A stretch of 34,726 nucleotides of DNA from NCBI GenBank assembly GCA_015068655.1, contig SVKC01000019.1:1-34726 (forward strand). The letters are read 5' to 3'. The notes beneath the pieces are model-generated. The model ran no database searches and was not told where the DNA came from. It worked only from the letters and a program-made list of their open reading frames with translations. Both the position numbers and the translations under genes were made by a program. The stretch is from Oscillospiraceae bacterium. GTDB taxonomy: Bacteria; Bacillota; Clostridia; Monoglobales; Monoglobaceae. Shown one piece after another: positions 15,880 to 23,788 of the stretch; within the stretch, counting starts at the first letter, position 1, and each line of letters starts with the position of its first letter.

Positions 15880-16380
15880 ATGGCAGAAATTAAAAATGCA
15901 AAAAAACTTGTTGATATTCTTCACAAAAACTGCAAACTTTCATTGGAGCAGGTTGCCACAATGGCAGATATGACTGTTCCCGAGGTAGCCGCCGCCATTG
16001 ATGCCCTTGAGGCAAACGGTACGATTCTCGGTTATGGTGCTGTAATCAACTGGGACAAAATTCAAGGCAAGGAAACTGTTACGGCATATATTGAGCTTCA
16101 GGTTTCTCCTCAGCGTCACAAAGGCTTCAATCGTCTCGCTGAAAGAATTTATCAGTTCCCTGAGGTAAAATCTTTGAATCTTATGAGCGGAAACTATGAC
16201 TTCGGTATAACCGTTGAGGCTTCAAGCATTCAGGAAATTGCAATGTTTGTTTCCGAACGGCTTGCTCCTATGGAGTCGGTTCTTGATACAGCTACACACT
16301 TTGTTCTCAAACGCTACAAAAGCGACGGCGTAATATATGATGTTCCGACCGATGATGACAGGGAGGTTATTTCCTTATGA
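15880..16380 (+). CDS. Lrp/AsnC-family transcriptional regulator
   Basis: 166 aa. An N-terminal helix-turn-helix (about 8-55; LEQVATMADMTVPEVAAAIDALEANGTI) is joined to a C-terminal ligand-sensing RAM domain (about 70-150; VTAYIELQVSPQ, MSGNYDFGITVEA). Such proteins sense amino acids and control their metabolism. ATG 15880 is chosen because GGAGG (15867-15871) lies 8 bases upstream; an ATG 63 bases earlier has no site and would fall inside the promoter. The stop overlaps the aminotransferase start by 4 bases (ATGA), so the two are translationally coupled. The regulator probably controls its own operon. Confidence 0.9.
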   Translation: MAEIKNAKKLVDILHKNCKLSLEQVATMADMTVPEVAAAIDALEANGTILGYGAVINWDKIQGKETVTAYIELQVSPQRHKGFNRLAERIYQFPEVKSLNLMSGNYDFGITVEASSIQEIAMFVSERLAPMESVLDTATHFVLKRYKSDGVIYDVPTDDDREVISL

Positions 16381-17549
16381 CCTTCAAGCCTGAAAATTTT
16401 CTCAGCAAAGCTGTTACACAGCTTCCTCCTTCCGGAATAAGAAAATTCTTTGACATTGCAGCCGAAATGGACGACGTTATATCCCTCGGTGTCGGAGAAC
16501 CTGACTTTGTTACGCCCTGGCATATTCGTGATGAGGGTGTTTATTCTCTGGAGAAAGGACATACACATTACACTCCCAACCGTGGTTTGAGTGAGCTTCG
16601 CATAGAGATTTCAAATTATATGAAGCGGCGCTTCAATCTTTCTTATGAGCCTTTGACACAAACTATCGTTACTGTTGGCGGCAGTGAAGCCATCGACATC
16701 TTTCTGCGTTCGGTTATAGAACCCGGTGACGAGGTTCTCATTCCCGAGCCAAGCTTTGTTTGCTACAAGCCCATTACACAGCTTTGCGGCGGCGTTGCCG
16801 TTCCGGTACTCACTACTGCAGAACACAGCTTCAAGCTTACAGCAGAAGCTCTTTCAAGTGCAATTACCGAAAAAACAAAGGTTCTTGTTCTTCCTTACCC
16901 CAATAATCCCACGGGTGGAATTATGACCAAGGAAGACCTCGAAGAAATAGCTGAAGTAATTAGAAAACACGACATAATGATTCTTAGTGACGAGATTTAT
17001 GCAGAGCTTACTTATGGAAGAAAGCATATTTCTATTGCATCAATAGACGGAATGTATGAACGCACAATGGTTGTAAGCGGCTTTTCAAAGGCTTATGCAA
17101 TGACCGGCTGGCGACTTGGTTATGCCTGCGGACATCCCGACATAATTACCCAAATGACCAAAATACATCAGTATGCAATAATGTCAGCTCCCACAACTGC
17201 GCAATATGCAGCCATCGAAGCTCTTCGAAATGGAGACAACGATATTGAAGTAATGCGTGAGGAATATGATTCCCGCAGAAAAATTATCGTAAGCGGTTTC
17301 AACAGTATGGGGCTTGATTGTTTTGAGCCGGAAGGTGCATTTTATGCATTCCCGTCAATAAAATCCACGGGACTTTCCTCAGGAGATTTCTGTGAAAAGC
17401 TCCTTTATTCAAACAAGGTTGCAGTTATACCCGGTACAGCCTTCGGTGATTGTGGGGAAGGTCACATACGTTGTTCATATGCTTATTCCCTCGAAAATAT
17501 AAACGAAGCCCTCGAAAGAATCGAAAGCTTCGTAAAAAAGGTAAGGTAA
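16377..17549 (+). CDS. PLP-dependent class I/II aminotransferase
   Basis: 390-aa fold-type I aminotransferase of the aspartate/aromatic (PatA/AspC-like) group. It has N177 in PNNPTG, D205 in LSDEIYAEL, the PLP-binding K238 in SGFSKAYAMTGWRLGY, and HIRCSYA near the C-terminus for the substrate carboxylate Arg. It moves amino groups between an amino acid and a 2-oxoacid. The Lrp-type regulator fused by a 4-base overlap points to an amino acid substrate, but which one cannot be told. GGGAGG lies about 10 bases upstream, inside the Lrp gene. Confidence 0.9.
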   Translation: MTFKPENFLSKAVTQLPPSGIRKFFDIAAEMDDVISLGVGEPDFVTPWHIRDEGVYSLEKGHTHYTPNRGLSELRIEISNYMKRRFNLSYEPLTQTIVTVGGSEAIDIFLRSVIEPGDEVLIPEPSFVCYKPITQLCGGVAVPVLTTAEHSFKLTAEALSSAITEKTKVLVLPYPNNPTGGIMTKEDLEEIAEVIRKHDIMILSDEIYAELTYGRKHISIASIDGMYERTMVVSGFSKAYAMTGWRLGYACGHPDIITQMTKIHQYAIMSAPTTAQYAAIEALRNGDNDIEVMREEYDSRRKIIVSGFNSMGLDCFEPEGAFYAFPSIKSTGLSSGDFCEKLLYSNKVAVIPGTAFGDCGEGHIRCSYAYSLENINEALERIESFVKKVR

Positions 17550-17552
17550 ACA

Positions 17553-18323
17553 ATGAATTTCTTATACGACACCCACGCACACCTTGACGACAGTATGTTT
17601 GACAAGGATCGTGATGCAGTGATTCACAAAATACAAAATTCAAATGTCGGACTTTTGAATAACATAGCCGCTGATATGGAATCTTCACGTTTTTCAATAA
17701 AGCTTGCGGAAGAATATGACTTTATCTACGCAACGGTCGGGGTGCATCCGAGCGATGTTCTTTCAATGACAAATCACGATATTGATGAACTCAGAAAGCT
17801 TTCAAAGCATCCGAAAGTTGTTGCAATTGGCGAAATCGGTCTCGACTATCACTATGACGATGCAGACCCCGACTTGCAAAAATATTGGTTCAGAGAACAG
17901 CTTGACCTCGCACGTGACCTGAATATGCCGGTTGTAATTCACGACCGTGATTCAAAAGGTGAATGTCTTTCTATCTTGAAGGAAAAAAACATCTCCCGCG
18001 GTGTTGTTCACTGCTTTTCAGGCAGTGCTGAAACTGCAAAGGAAATTTTGAAAATGGGAATGCACATATCCTTTACGGGTGTAGTTACTTTCAAAAACGC
18101 AAGACGTGCAATTGAAGCCTTGAAGGTTATACCAATAGAACGACTTCTCATAGAAACCGACAGCCCTTATATGGCACCCGAACCCTTCCGCGGTCAACGG
18201 AATGACAGCAGTTTTGTTTACCGAGTGGCAGAAAAGATTTCAGAAGTAAAAGAAATTCCGCTTGAAGATGTAATTCGAATTACATGCGAAAACGGTATGA
18301 AGCTTTTCGGAATCAGCAAATAA
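17553..18323 (+). CDS. TatD-family metal-dependent hydrolase
   Basis: 256 aa, the normal length for TatD/YcfH proteins, which act as Mg-dependent 3'-5' DNases or related hydrolases. Metal-binding and family motifs are clear: THAHLDD (H8, H10), GEIGLDYH, VIHDRD, VHCFSGS and ETDSPYMAPEPFRGQRN. It starts 3 bases after the aminotransferase stop, behind AAAGGTAAGG inside that gene. It is the last gene before a terminator. The cellular role in this operon is unclear; co-transcription may be accidental. Confidence 0.93.
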   Translation: MNFLYDTHAHLDDSMFDKDRDAVIHKIQNSNVGLLNNIAADMESSRFSIKLAEEYDFIYATVGVHPSDVLSMTNHDIDELRKLSKHPKVVAIGEIGLDYHYDDADPDLQKYWFREQLDLARDLNMPVVIHDRDSKGECLSILKEKNISRGVVHCFSGSAETAKEILKMGMHISFTGVVTFKNARRAIEALKVIPIERLLIETDSPYMAPEPFRGQRNDSSFVYRVAEKISEVKEIPLEDVIRITCENGMKLFGISK

Positions 18324-18330
18324 ACAAATG

Positions 18331-18370
18331 ACGGATATAGGATGTTTGATACATCATATATCCGTTTTTA
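18331..18370 (+). terminator. Terminator between TatD and bioY
   Basis: ACGGATAT (18331-18338) pairs with ATATCCGT (18358-18365), and an inner GATG/CATC extends the stem. TTTTTA follows on the plus strand. It lies in the convergent gap; the 3' end of bioY reaches the T run. Confidence 0.7.
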
Positions 18371-18907
18371 TATTCCATATTCTTTTAGTTTTTTTACGGT
18401 AAAAACTGCAAGAGTCATTTTTATTATATCAGGAACAACACAAGGTATAATCTGACTAATTACAACTGTCGATACTCCATTCCAATAATCTGCTCCGAAA
18501 AACACTATCACGTTCCACAAGATGCCTGTTGCATAGCAAAGAAGCAACCCGACCGTCATTGCAATATACATTCTTGGTATACTTTGCTTTCTCTCGCACA
18601 GCTTTCCGCAGAAAAAAACCATAGGCAAAAAACCAATTATGTAGCCTCCCGTTTCTCCAAGAAGAACCGATAATCCCCCTCTGGCTCCTGCAAAAACAGG
18701 TAGACCTGCTATTCCGAGAAGAATGTATACCAAAACAGAAACAAGCCCCTTTGTTCCGCCCAACAAGCCGGCTGTCACAAAAACGCCGAAAGACTGAAGT
18801 GTGAACGGCACAGGACCAGGTACTCCAATCCAAGAACAAACTACCATTAAAGCAGCTGCAAGTCCCATACGATTGACCGTTTTACGCTTTTCCATCCGTT
18901 TCATCAT
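18368..18907 (-). CDS. bioY: BioY, biotin-binding subunit of an ECF transporter
   Basis: 179-aa S-component embedded in the membrane with about six hydrophobic helices. BioY signatures are present: PVPFTLQSFGVFVTAGLLGG (33-52), GIAGLPVFAGARGG and GETGGYIIGF. It imports biotin together with shared EcfA/EcfT units, which are not in this window. The start overlaps the preceding membrane-protein gene by 26 bases; GAGGAG precedes a double ATG (18907/18904). It is probably the last gene of a ROK/membrane protein/bioY transcript. No BirA site was recognised. Confidence 0.93.
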   Translation of the reverse strand: MMKRMEKRKTVNRMGLAAALMVVCSWIGVPGPVPFTLQSFGVFVTAGLLGGTKGLVSVLVYILLGIAGLPVFAGARGGLSVLLGETGGYIIGFLPMVFFCGKLCERKQSIPRMYIAMTVGLLLCYATGILWNVIVFFGADYWNGVSTVVISQIIPCVVPDIIKMTLAVFTVKKLKEYGI

Positions 18908-19709
18908 CCGTCTCCTCTTTGCGTATCGCCTTTGGAATAAAAAGTCTTGCGAATTTTCCTGCTCCGTTGCTCTTTACATAAAAAAATCCTATAATACTGA
19001 ATACAACAGCACCTGCAAAATTTACAAGCAAATCCTTCATCGTGTCCAAAAGTCCTATATCCAGATACCCGTCAACATCAAGGCTTACTCCGTTCACCAT
19101 AACATCTTTGATATTTTCAATGACCACCGGTTCTTTGGTATTTCCGCTAAGATACGTAGAAACAATATTCTGAACCACCATATCCTTCTGCATATCCTTC
19201 CCGCCGATTACATCCATACCAAACTCAAAGAATTCCCACAACACACCAATTGTCATAGAAAAACAAAACGCCACAAGCGCCAAAAAAACAGGGGACAAAT
19301 CAAAGCTCTCTTTCTTTGTACGATTCAATATCTCAACAAGTCCAAAGCCTACCGCCGCACACAAAAATCCGTTCATTGTATGAAGAATAGTATCCCACAT
19401 TGGAAATTTCGTATAATAACTTCCCATTTCACCAAGTACAACCGAAGCAAAAATAAAAAGCAAAACTACAACTTCAAGAGCACCCGGAATATCAATTCCG
19501 AAGTTTTTTTCAAAAGCTGCGGGCAAAACAAACAAAAAAAGTGCAAGACCGCAGTAAAACAGATTCTCATAATTTCCTCTTATACAAGATATTACCATTG
19601 CAGCAACGACAATAACTCTAAGCAACACATAAACAGCAAAAACACCTTTGCTTTCCATAACCTTGCTCTTGTAATTCCGAAATGTCCATTTTTTTTCTTT
19701 TTTGGGCAT
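18882..19709 (-). CDS. Multi-pass membrane protein, YjdF/DUF2238-like
   Basis: 275 aa with about six hydrophobic helices and a basic N-terminus. The best family hint is LGEMGSYYTKFPMWDTILHTMNGFLCA (in parts, near 92-118) plus GVLWEFFEFGMDVIGG, which resemble the conserved acidic/His pattern of DUF2238 inner-membrane proteins. Function unknown. AAGGAGG sits 9 bases before the ATG. It lies 33 bases after the ROK gene and overlaps bioY, so the three are probably co-transcribed. The charged C-terminal tail (KEETDDETDGKA) lies in the overlap. Confidence 0.6.
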   Translation of the reverse strand: MPKKEKKWTFRNYKSKVMESKGVFAVYVLLRVIVVAAMVISCIRGNYENLFYCGLALFLFVLPAAFEKNFGIDIPGALEVVVLLFIFASVVLGEMGSYYTKFPMWDTILHTMNGFLCAAVGFGLVEILNRTKKESFDLSPVFLALVAFCFSMTIGVLWEFFEFGMDVIGGKDMQKDMVVQNIVSTYLSGNTKEPVVIENIKDVMVNGVSLDVDGYLDIGLLDTMKDLLVNFAGAVVFSIIGFFYVKSNGAGKFARLFIPKAIRKEETDDETDGKA

Positions 19710-19742
19710 CTCTCTTACCTCCTTCTTTACTGCAACTCGGTG

Positions 19743-20912
19743 CTATTCTATAATATTCCCGGAAAAACCAATATCAAAAAGTCTGTCGCACAAATTAAAT
19801 GCCACACCTTTTATGGTATTTTCCTCGCTGATTGTTACTTCACGGATTTCAAGATTATCCAGAAGCGCCGGAAAGGCTCTGCTTTTCATTTCCTTCACCG
19901 CACATTCAATCAACGGACGAAGATTCTCATATACACCCATATTAATCACAATTGCCATAGGCTTGCAAAGGTTCACAAGATTAGCAAGTCCGATTCCAAG
20001 GTATTTCCCGCATTCCATCACTGCTTTTTTTGCAGCCTTGTCACCGTTTGTATGCTTTTCACATACAGTTTCAAGAGTTGCTCCCGTTTCTTTGCTTTCG
20101 TTCTCATAGAGCTTGATTATTCTTTGTTCAGAACACATAAGCTCAAGACAACCACGATTACCGCAAAAACAAATGTCTCCATCTTTTTCCACGGTTGTAT
20201 GACCAATTTCTCCAAGCATGGCACGGTTAATTTCGCCGTGATAAAACTGACTTGCGCCAATACCGTTTTCAAGGTCAATAAGAAGCATATTTTTCTTTTC
20301 AATCCAGTTGTTGCAGCAAAAATACCAAACAGCCTTCAAAAGTGATACGTTTTCAATAAAGACAGGAATTCCGGTCTCTTTTTCAAGAATTTCTTTCAGG
20401 TCAAACTCTTTCCATTTGAGACTTGCCGATGCAACAAAACGGCTTTCCTCCAGAACCATACCCGTAACTGCAACACCTATACCAAGAATTTTCTGACGGC
20501 TGTGCTCACAAACAAGAGATGCCACATTCTCGCACACCAAATCCACAACCTTGCCCGGTTGCATATCCTCAACATTGACACGAATTCTTGTAATTATTCT
20601 TCCTTCCAAATCCGTATATGATATATTGACCGCATCTGTACTCAAAAAAACACACACAAGTCCGTATGTCTCTGCACAAAATCTGAGAAGCGTTCCCTTT
20701 CGTCCAACACGTCCAACCTTTTCAATTCCGTTTTCGGTAATAAGCCCCTTCTCCAGAAGATAAGCTGTTATATTCGTAAGAGAAGCTACCGAAAGTCCCG
20801 TTTCGTGAGCAATCTGCGGTCGTGCCGCATCAGGATTTCGCCGTATGTAATTGAGAACCTTGAGACGGTTCATTTTCTGTATCAGTTGGGAATTTCCCAC
20901 CGTTTTATTCAT
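19743..20912 (-). CDS. ROK-family transcriptional repressor (NagC/XylR-like)
   Basis: 389 aa. A winged helix-turn-helix (about 15-70) is followed by the sugar-binding ROK domain with GEIGH (234-238) and the zinc motif C248-x-C250-GNRG-C255. The catalytic Asp of ROK kinases (ENDxN) reads ENVS at 187-190, so it should bind sugar without phosphorylating it. It is divergent from the PIG-L/PfkB/NagB-like operon. A perfect inverted repeat covers its own -10 box, pointing to autorepression. The likely inducer is an amino sugar or its phosphate, from the divergent genes. Confidence 0.9.
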   Translation of the reverse strand: MNKTVGNSQLIQKMNRLKVLNYIRRNPDAARPQIAHETGLSVASLTNITAYLLEKGLITENGIEKVGRVGRKGTLLRFCAETYGLVCVFLSTDAVNISYTDLEGRIITRIRVNVEDMQPGKVVDLVCENVASLVCEHSRQKILGIGVAVTGMVLEESRFVASASLKWKEFDLKEILEKETGIPVFIENVSLLKAVWYFCCNNWIEKKNMLLIDLENGIGASQFYHGEINRAMLGEIGHTTVEKDGDICFCGNRGCLELMCSEQRIIKLYENESKETGATLETVCEKHTNGDKAAKKAVMECGKYLGIGLANLVNLCKPMAIVINMGVYENLRPLIECAVKEMKSRAFPALLDNLEIREVTISEENTIKGVAFNLCDRLFDIGFSGNIIE

Positions 20913-20924
20913 ATTTCTTCACCT

Positions 20925-20959
20925 GTTAAAATTATATCATTTTAACCAGCCTTTGTCAA
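20925..20959 (-). promoter_or_regulatory. ROK gene promoter with embedded operator
   Basis: TTGACA (20954-20959), 17 bases, TATAAT (20931-20936) on the minus strand. GTTAAAAT-N6-ATTTTAAC (20925-20946), a perfect 8-bp inverted repeat, covers the -10 box. This is a good candidate operator for the ROK protein. Confidence 0.7.
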
Positions 20960-20970
20960 CGAACTTTTGC

Positions 20971-20999
20971 TTGACATTTTACTGGTTGTCTGTTATTAT
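20971..20999 (+). promoter_or_regulatory. Promoter of the deacetylase-kinase-NagB-like operon
   Basis: TTGACA (20971-20976), 17 bases, TATTAT (20994-20999), starting 24 bases from the ROK operator. Confidence 0.7.
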
Positions 21000-21049
21000 T
21001 AATTCAAGCAATGAATAAATTAAGCATTGAAAGAAAGGATTGAAAAAAA

Positions 21050-21754
21050 ATGAATGTACTTGCAATTGGATGCCACCCCGACGACATAGAAATCAACTGT
21101 GCCGGAACACTGGCAAAATGCGTCAAGCGCGGTGATAATGTTACTGTTTGTCACGTTTGCAATGGTAATATGGGGCACGTTGTTATTCAGCCTGATGAGC
21201 TGCGCAAAATACGTATCGAAGAAGCAAAAAAAGCAGGCTCTCTTGCAGGAATTAAGGTTGTAACATGTGACATTGGCGACCTTGTTGTATATCACCAGAA
21301 CAAGGAGCACCGCGACAAGGTTGTGGACATTATCCGTGAAGCACAACCCGATTTTATTATCACTCACGCACCCAACGACTATATGCCTGACCATGTAGCC
21401 GTCAGCAACCTTGTGTTTGATGCAGCATTTGCTGCAAGCTGTCCTCATTATGAGACAGGTGTTATGGCAGCTTCACAAGTTACCCCTATATTCTATATGG
21501 ACAACTTGGGCGGAAACGAATTCCTCCCCACCGAATATGTGGATATTACGGAAGAAATCGACCTCAAGCTTGAAATGCTTGAATGCCACGAAAGCCAGCT
21601 CAAATGGATGAGAGAACACGACAACATTGACTTTGCTGATATGGTAAAGACTATTTCAAAATATCGCGGATACCAATGCGGTGTGCAGTATGCCGAAGCC
21701 TTTGCACAGTGTATGGTATATCCAAAGCCTACAGTACGGAGGATGTTGCCCTAA
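21050..21754 (+). CDS. PIG-L (LmbE) family N-acetyl sugar deacetylase
   Basis: 234-aa zinc deacetylase. The HPDD motif (H9-D12) and PDHVAVS (D114, H115) supply metal ligands and general base; THAPND (105-110) is also typical. Members deacetylate GlcNAc-containing lipids, GlcNAc-inositol, bacillithiol precursors or free N,N'-diacetylchitobiose. Here the protein is cytosolic, with no signal peptide, and is co-transcribed with a sugar kinase and a NagB-like isomerase under a ROK repressor. Deacetylation of an N-acetylated sugar in catabolism is therefore the likely job. Its stop shares one base with the kinase start. Confidence 0.88.
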   Translation: MNVLAIGCHPDDIEINCAGTLAKCVKRGDNVTVCHVCNGNMGHVVIQPDELRKIRIEEAKKAGSLAGIKVVTCDIGDLVVYHQNKEHRDKVVDIIREAQPDFIITHAPNDYMPDHVAVSNLVFDAAFAASCPHYETGVMAASQVTPIFYMDNLGGNEFLPTEYVDITEEIDLKLEMLECHESQLKWMREHDNIDFADMVKTISKYRGYQCGVQYAEAFAQCMVYPKPTVRRMLP

Positions 21755-22692
21755 TGAAAAAAGTAGCTTGTGTAGGAATTTTGGTTGCTGATATAATTGT
21801 CGAACCAGTAACATCTTATCCTGAAAAGGGACTGCTTCTTCCTGTCAATTCAATTACGTTACATAATGGCGGCAACGCAATGACCGCATCAATAAACTTA
21901 AAAAAATTAGGCGTAGAGACAACAATGATAGGAAAGGTCGGCGGAGATGTTTTTGGAAGCTTTCTCCGTGACAAGCTGGTATCTGCGGGAGTTAATACCG
22001 CAGGTCTCAAAACAGACGAAAACGTTCAGACCTCAGCATCGGTTCTTATGCTTGACAAAACAGGCGAACGCTCCTTCTTCCATTGTGTCGGCACTAACGC
22101 CGTATTTTCAGAAAAAGATATTGACTATTCCTTGATTGAGGATTGCGACCTTGTTTTTGTAACAGGTTCATTTCTGCTGAACACCTTTGATGGCGTTGAA
22201 ACAATGGAATTCCTGAAAAAATGTAAGGAAATGGGCAAGACTACTTTCCTTGACGTTTGCTGGGATGCAAGCGGAAAATGGGGCGAGCTTCTCAATATGT
22301 CAATGCCATACATTGATTATTTTATGCCAAGCATTGACGAAGCAGTCTGTATTGCAAAGAAGGACGATGTAGAAGACATTGCCGAGGAATTTTTCAAAAA
22401 CGGTGCAAAAAATGTTGTTATCAAAATGGGAAGCAAAGGTTCTTTCCTGAGACGAAATACCGACGAAAAGGGTCAGATTTTCCCTATTTGCAAGGGTGTT
22501 ACCGCTGTTGATACAACCGGTGCCGGAGACAGCTTCTGTTCAGGCTTTCTTGCTGCTTTTGCACGAGACTGTTCGTTGGAGGAATGTATGCGCTTTGCAA
22601 ACGGAACGGGCGCTCATTGCGTTATGGAAAAGGGTGCAACAACCGGCATCAAATCGTATGAAGAAATTTTGGATTTTGTTAATAAACAATAA
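21754..22692 (+). CDS. PfkB-family sugar kinase
   Basis: 312-aa ribokinase-fold kinase. It has the N-terminal substrate Gly pair (HNGGNAMTASINLKKLG, 37-53) and the C-terminal DTTGAGDSFCSGF (253-265) with catalytic base D259. ATG 21754 is chosen because GGAGG lies 11 bases upstream and the start overlaps the deacetylase stop; earlier in-frame starts run inside that gene. By context it should phosphorylate the deacetylated sugar released by the PIG-L enzyme, e.g. glucosamine to glucosamine-6-phosphate. That substrate is inferred, since PfkB substrates cannot be read from sequence. Confidence 0.88.
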   Translation: MKKVACVGILVADIIVEPVTSYPEKGLLLPVNSITLHNGGNAMTASINLKKLGVETTMIGKVGGDVFGSFLRDKLVSAGVNTAGLKTDENVQTSASVLMLDKTGERSFFHCVGTNAVFSEKDIDYSLIEDCDLVFVTGSFLLNTFDGVETMEFLKKCKEMGKTTFLDVCWDASGKWGELLNMSMPYIDYFMPSIDEAVCIAKKDDVEDIAEEFFKNGAKNVVIKMGSKGSFLRRNTDEKGQIFPICKGVTAVDTTGAGDSFCSGFLAAFARDCSLEECMRFANGTGAHCVMEKGATTGIKSYEEILDFVNKQ

Positions 22693-22709
22693 TTTAAGGA
22701 GGATAAAAA

Positions 22710-23648
22710 ATGGATTTTTTAAGTACAGTAAAGGGCAGCGATTGTGAGAGCTTCTTTCCCAAGGGCTGGGATCTCAAGAAAATTGATGAATGTTGTGAAA
22801 AAGGTGTAAGCCGTGAAGCATTCTGGAATGATAGTTTTACACCAATCGAATGCGAAAACATCAACGATTTTGATACATATATGGGTCACGAAATCGCTAT
22901 GCAAATCAAACTTGCAGACGAACGTGGTGAAAAACTGGCTATGATTCTTCCCGTAGGCCCTATGGGTATGTACAAATGGGCTGCATACTTCCTTACTTCA
23001 TGGAAGGTTGACTGCAAGCACGTTTATACATTCAATATGGATGAATGGGCTGATTCAGAGGGCAACACTCTCGATGCAAGTAACCCCGCTTCATTCGAAT
23101 ACAGTATGAAGCAGGCATTCTTCAACAAGCTGGGTGATTTGACAATCCCTGAATCTCAAAGAAACTTTGCAACAAAAGAAAACCTGCCCACATACGAAGG
23201 CAAGATTGCCGCACTCAAGGCAGAAGGTGCAAAGCTTGTTCTTGTTTACGGCATAGGCAGAGCCTGTCATATTGCATTCTGGGAACCCACCTTTGCAGAA
23301 GACTACGCAACCGAAGCTGAATGGAAGGCAGCTACACATCGTATTGCCGCCAAACTTACCCCTATGACAATTGAACAAAATGCTATCACAAGCTTCAAGA
23401 GCCGTACAACATTGGTACCTTGCCGTGCAAACACTGTAGGTCCCGGTCTCTTCCTTCAGGCTGATTATGCTATAGGCGGCTGCGACGGAGCTCTCGGTCG
23501 CGGAATGGGCTGGCAGGGAATGAGCTTCCTTACAACCCTCCACTACGGTCCTGACACAAGTATAACATCATCATACATTCCCACTCTTCCCGGAAAGCTG
23601 TTCTATCTCAAAGAACTTGCAGGTCCGCTGGTTGCTGAATGTAACTAA
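22710..23648 (+). CDS. NagB-like glucosamine-6-phosphate isomerase homologue with altered active site
   Basis: 312 aa, longer than NagB (about 266) by an N-terminal extension. FNMDEW (108-113, keeping the Asp equivalent to NagB D72) and [13 protein letters not shown] (181-193) align with the NagB signatures NMDEY and GIGxDGHIAFNEP. In the latter, His187 and Glu192 are kept but the catalytic Asp (NagB D141) is Ala185 and the next Gly is Cys. It should be a sugar-phosphate isomerase or deaminase with changed chemistry or substrate. It starts 17 bases after the kinase behind AAGGAGG and ends at a strong terminator, closing the operon. Confidence 0.8.
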   Translation: MDFLSTVKGSDCESFFPKGWDLKKIDECCEKGVSREAFWNDSFTPIECENINDFDTYMGHEIAMQIKLADERGEKLAMILPVGPMGMYKWAAYFLTSWKVDCKHVYTFNMDEWADSEGNTLDASNPASFEYSMKQAFFNKLGDLTIPESQRNFATKENLPTYEGKIAALKAEGAKLVLVYGIGRACHIAFWEPTFAEDYATEAEWKAATHRIAAKLTPMTIEQNAITSFKSRTTLVPCRANTVGPGLFLQADYAIGGCDGALGRGMGWQGMSFLTTLHYGPDTSITSSYIPTLPGKLFYLKELAGPLVAECN

Positions 23649-23652
23649 TATT

Positions 23653-23687
23653 ATCCCCATCCGCTTATACGGATGGGGATTTTTTTG
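23653..23687 (+). terminator. Terminator of the amino-sugar operon
   Basis: ATCCCCATCCG-CTTATA-CGGATGGGGAT hairpin (11-bp stem) followed by a run of seven T on the plus strand, starting 5 bases after the stop. Confidence 0.9.
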
Positions 23688-23690
23688 CAC

Positions 23691-23726
23691 AAAAAACCCT
23701 CCTTTGGTGGAGAACCAAAGAAGGGT
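23691..23726 (-). terminator. Terminator of the kdgK-eda operon
   Basis: On the minus strand ACCCTTCTTTGGT pairs with ACCAAAGGAGGGT (one mismatch region), followed by TTTTTT. It stands back-to-back with the terminator of the convergent operon. Confidence 0.85.
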
Positions 23727-23788
23727 ACACTACTTTAAAATCCAGAGTATACAGCAAACTGTCGTATACTCTCAAAACTTTTTGTTAT

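Noticed and set aside
18801-20345. A 514-codon open frame on the plus strand
   Set aside because: It lies opposite bioY, the membrane protein and the ROK gene, all of which have clear families, ribosome sites and motifs. Its translation is rich in Lys/His/Ser/Phe with no domain, as expected for an antisense shadow.
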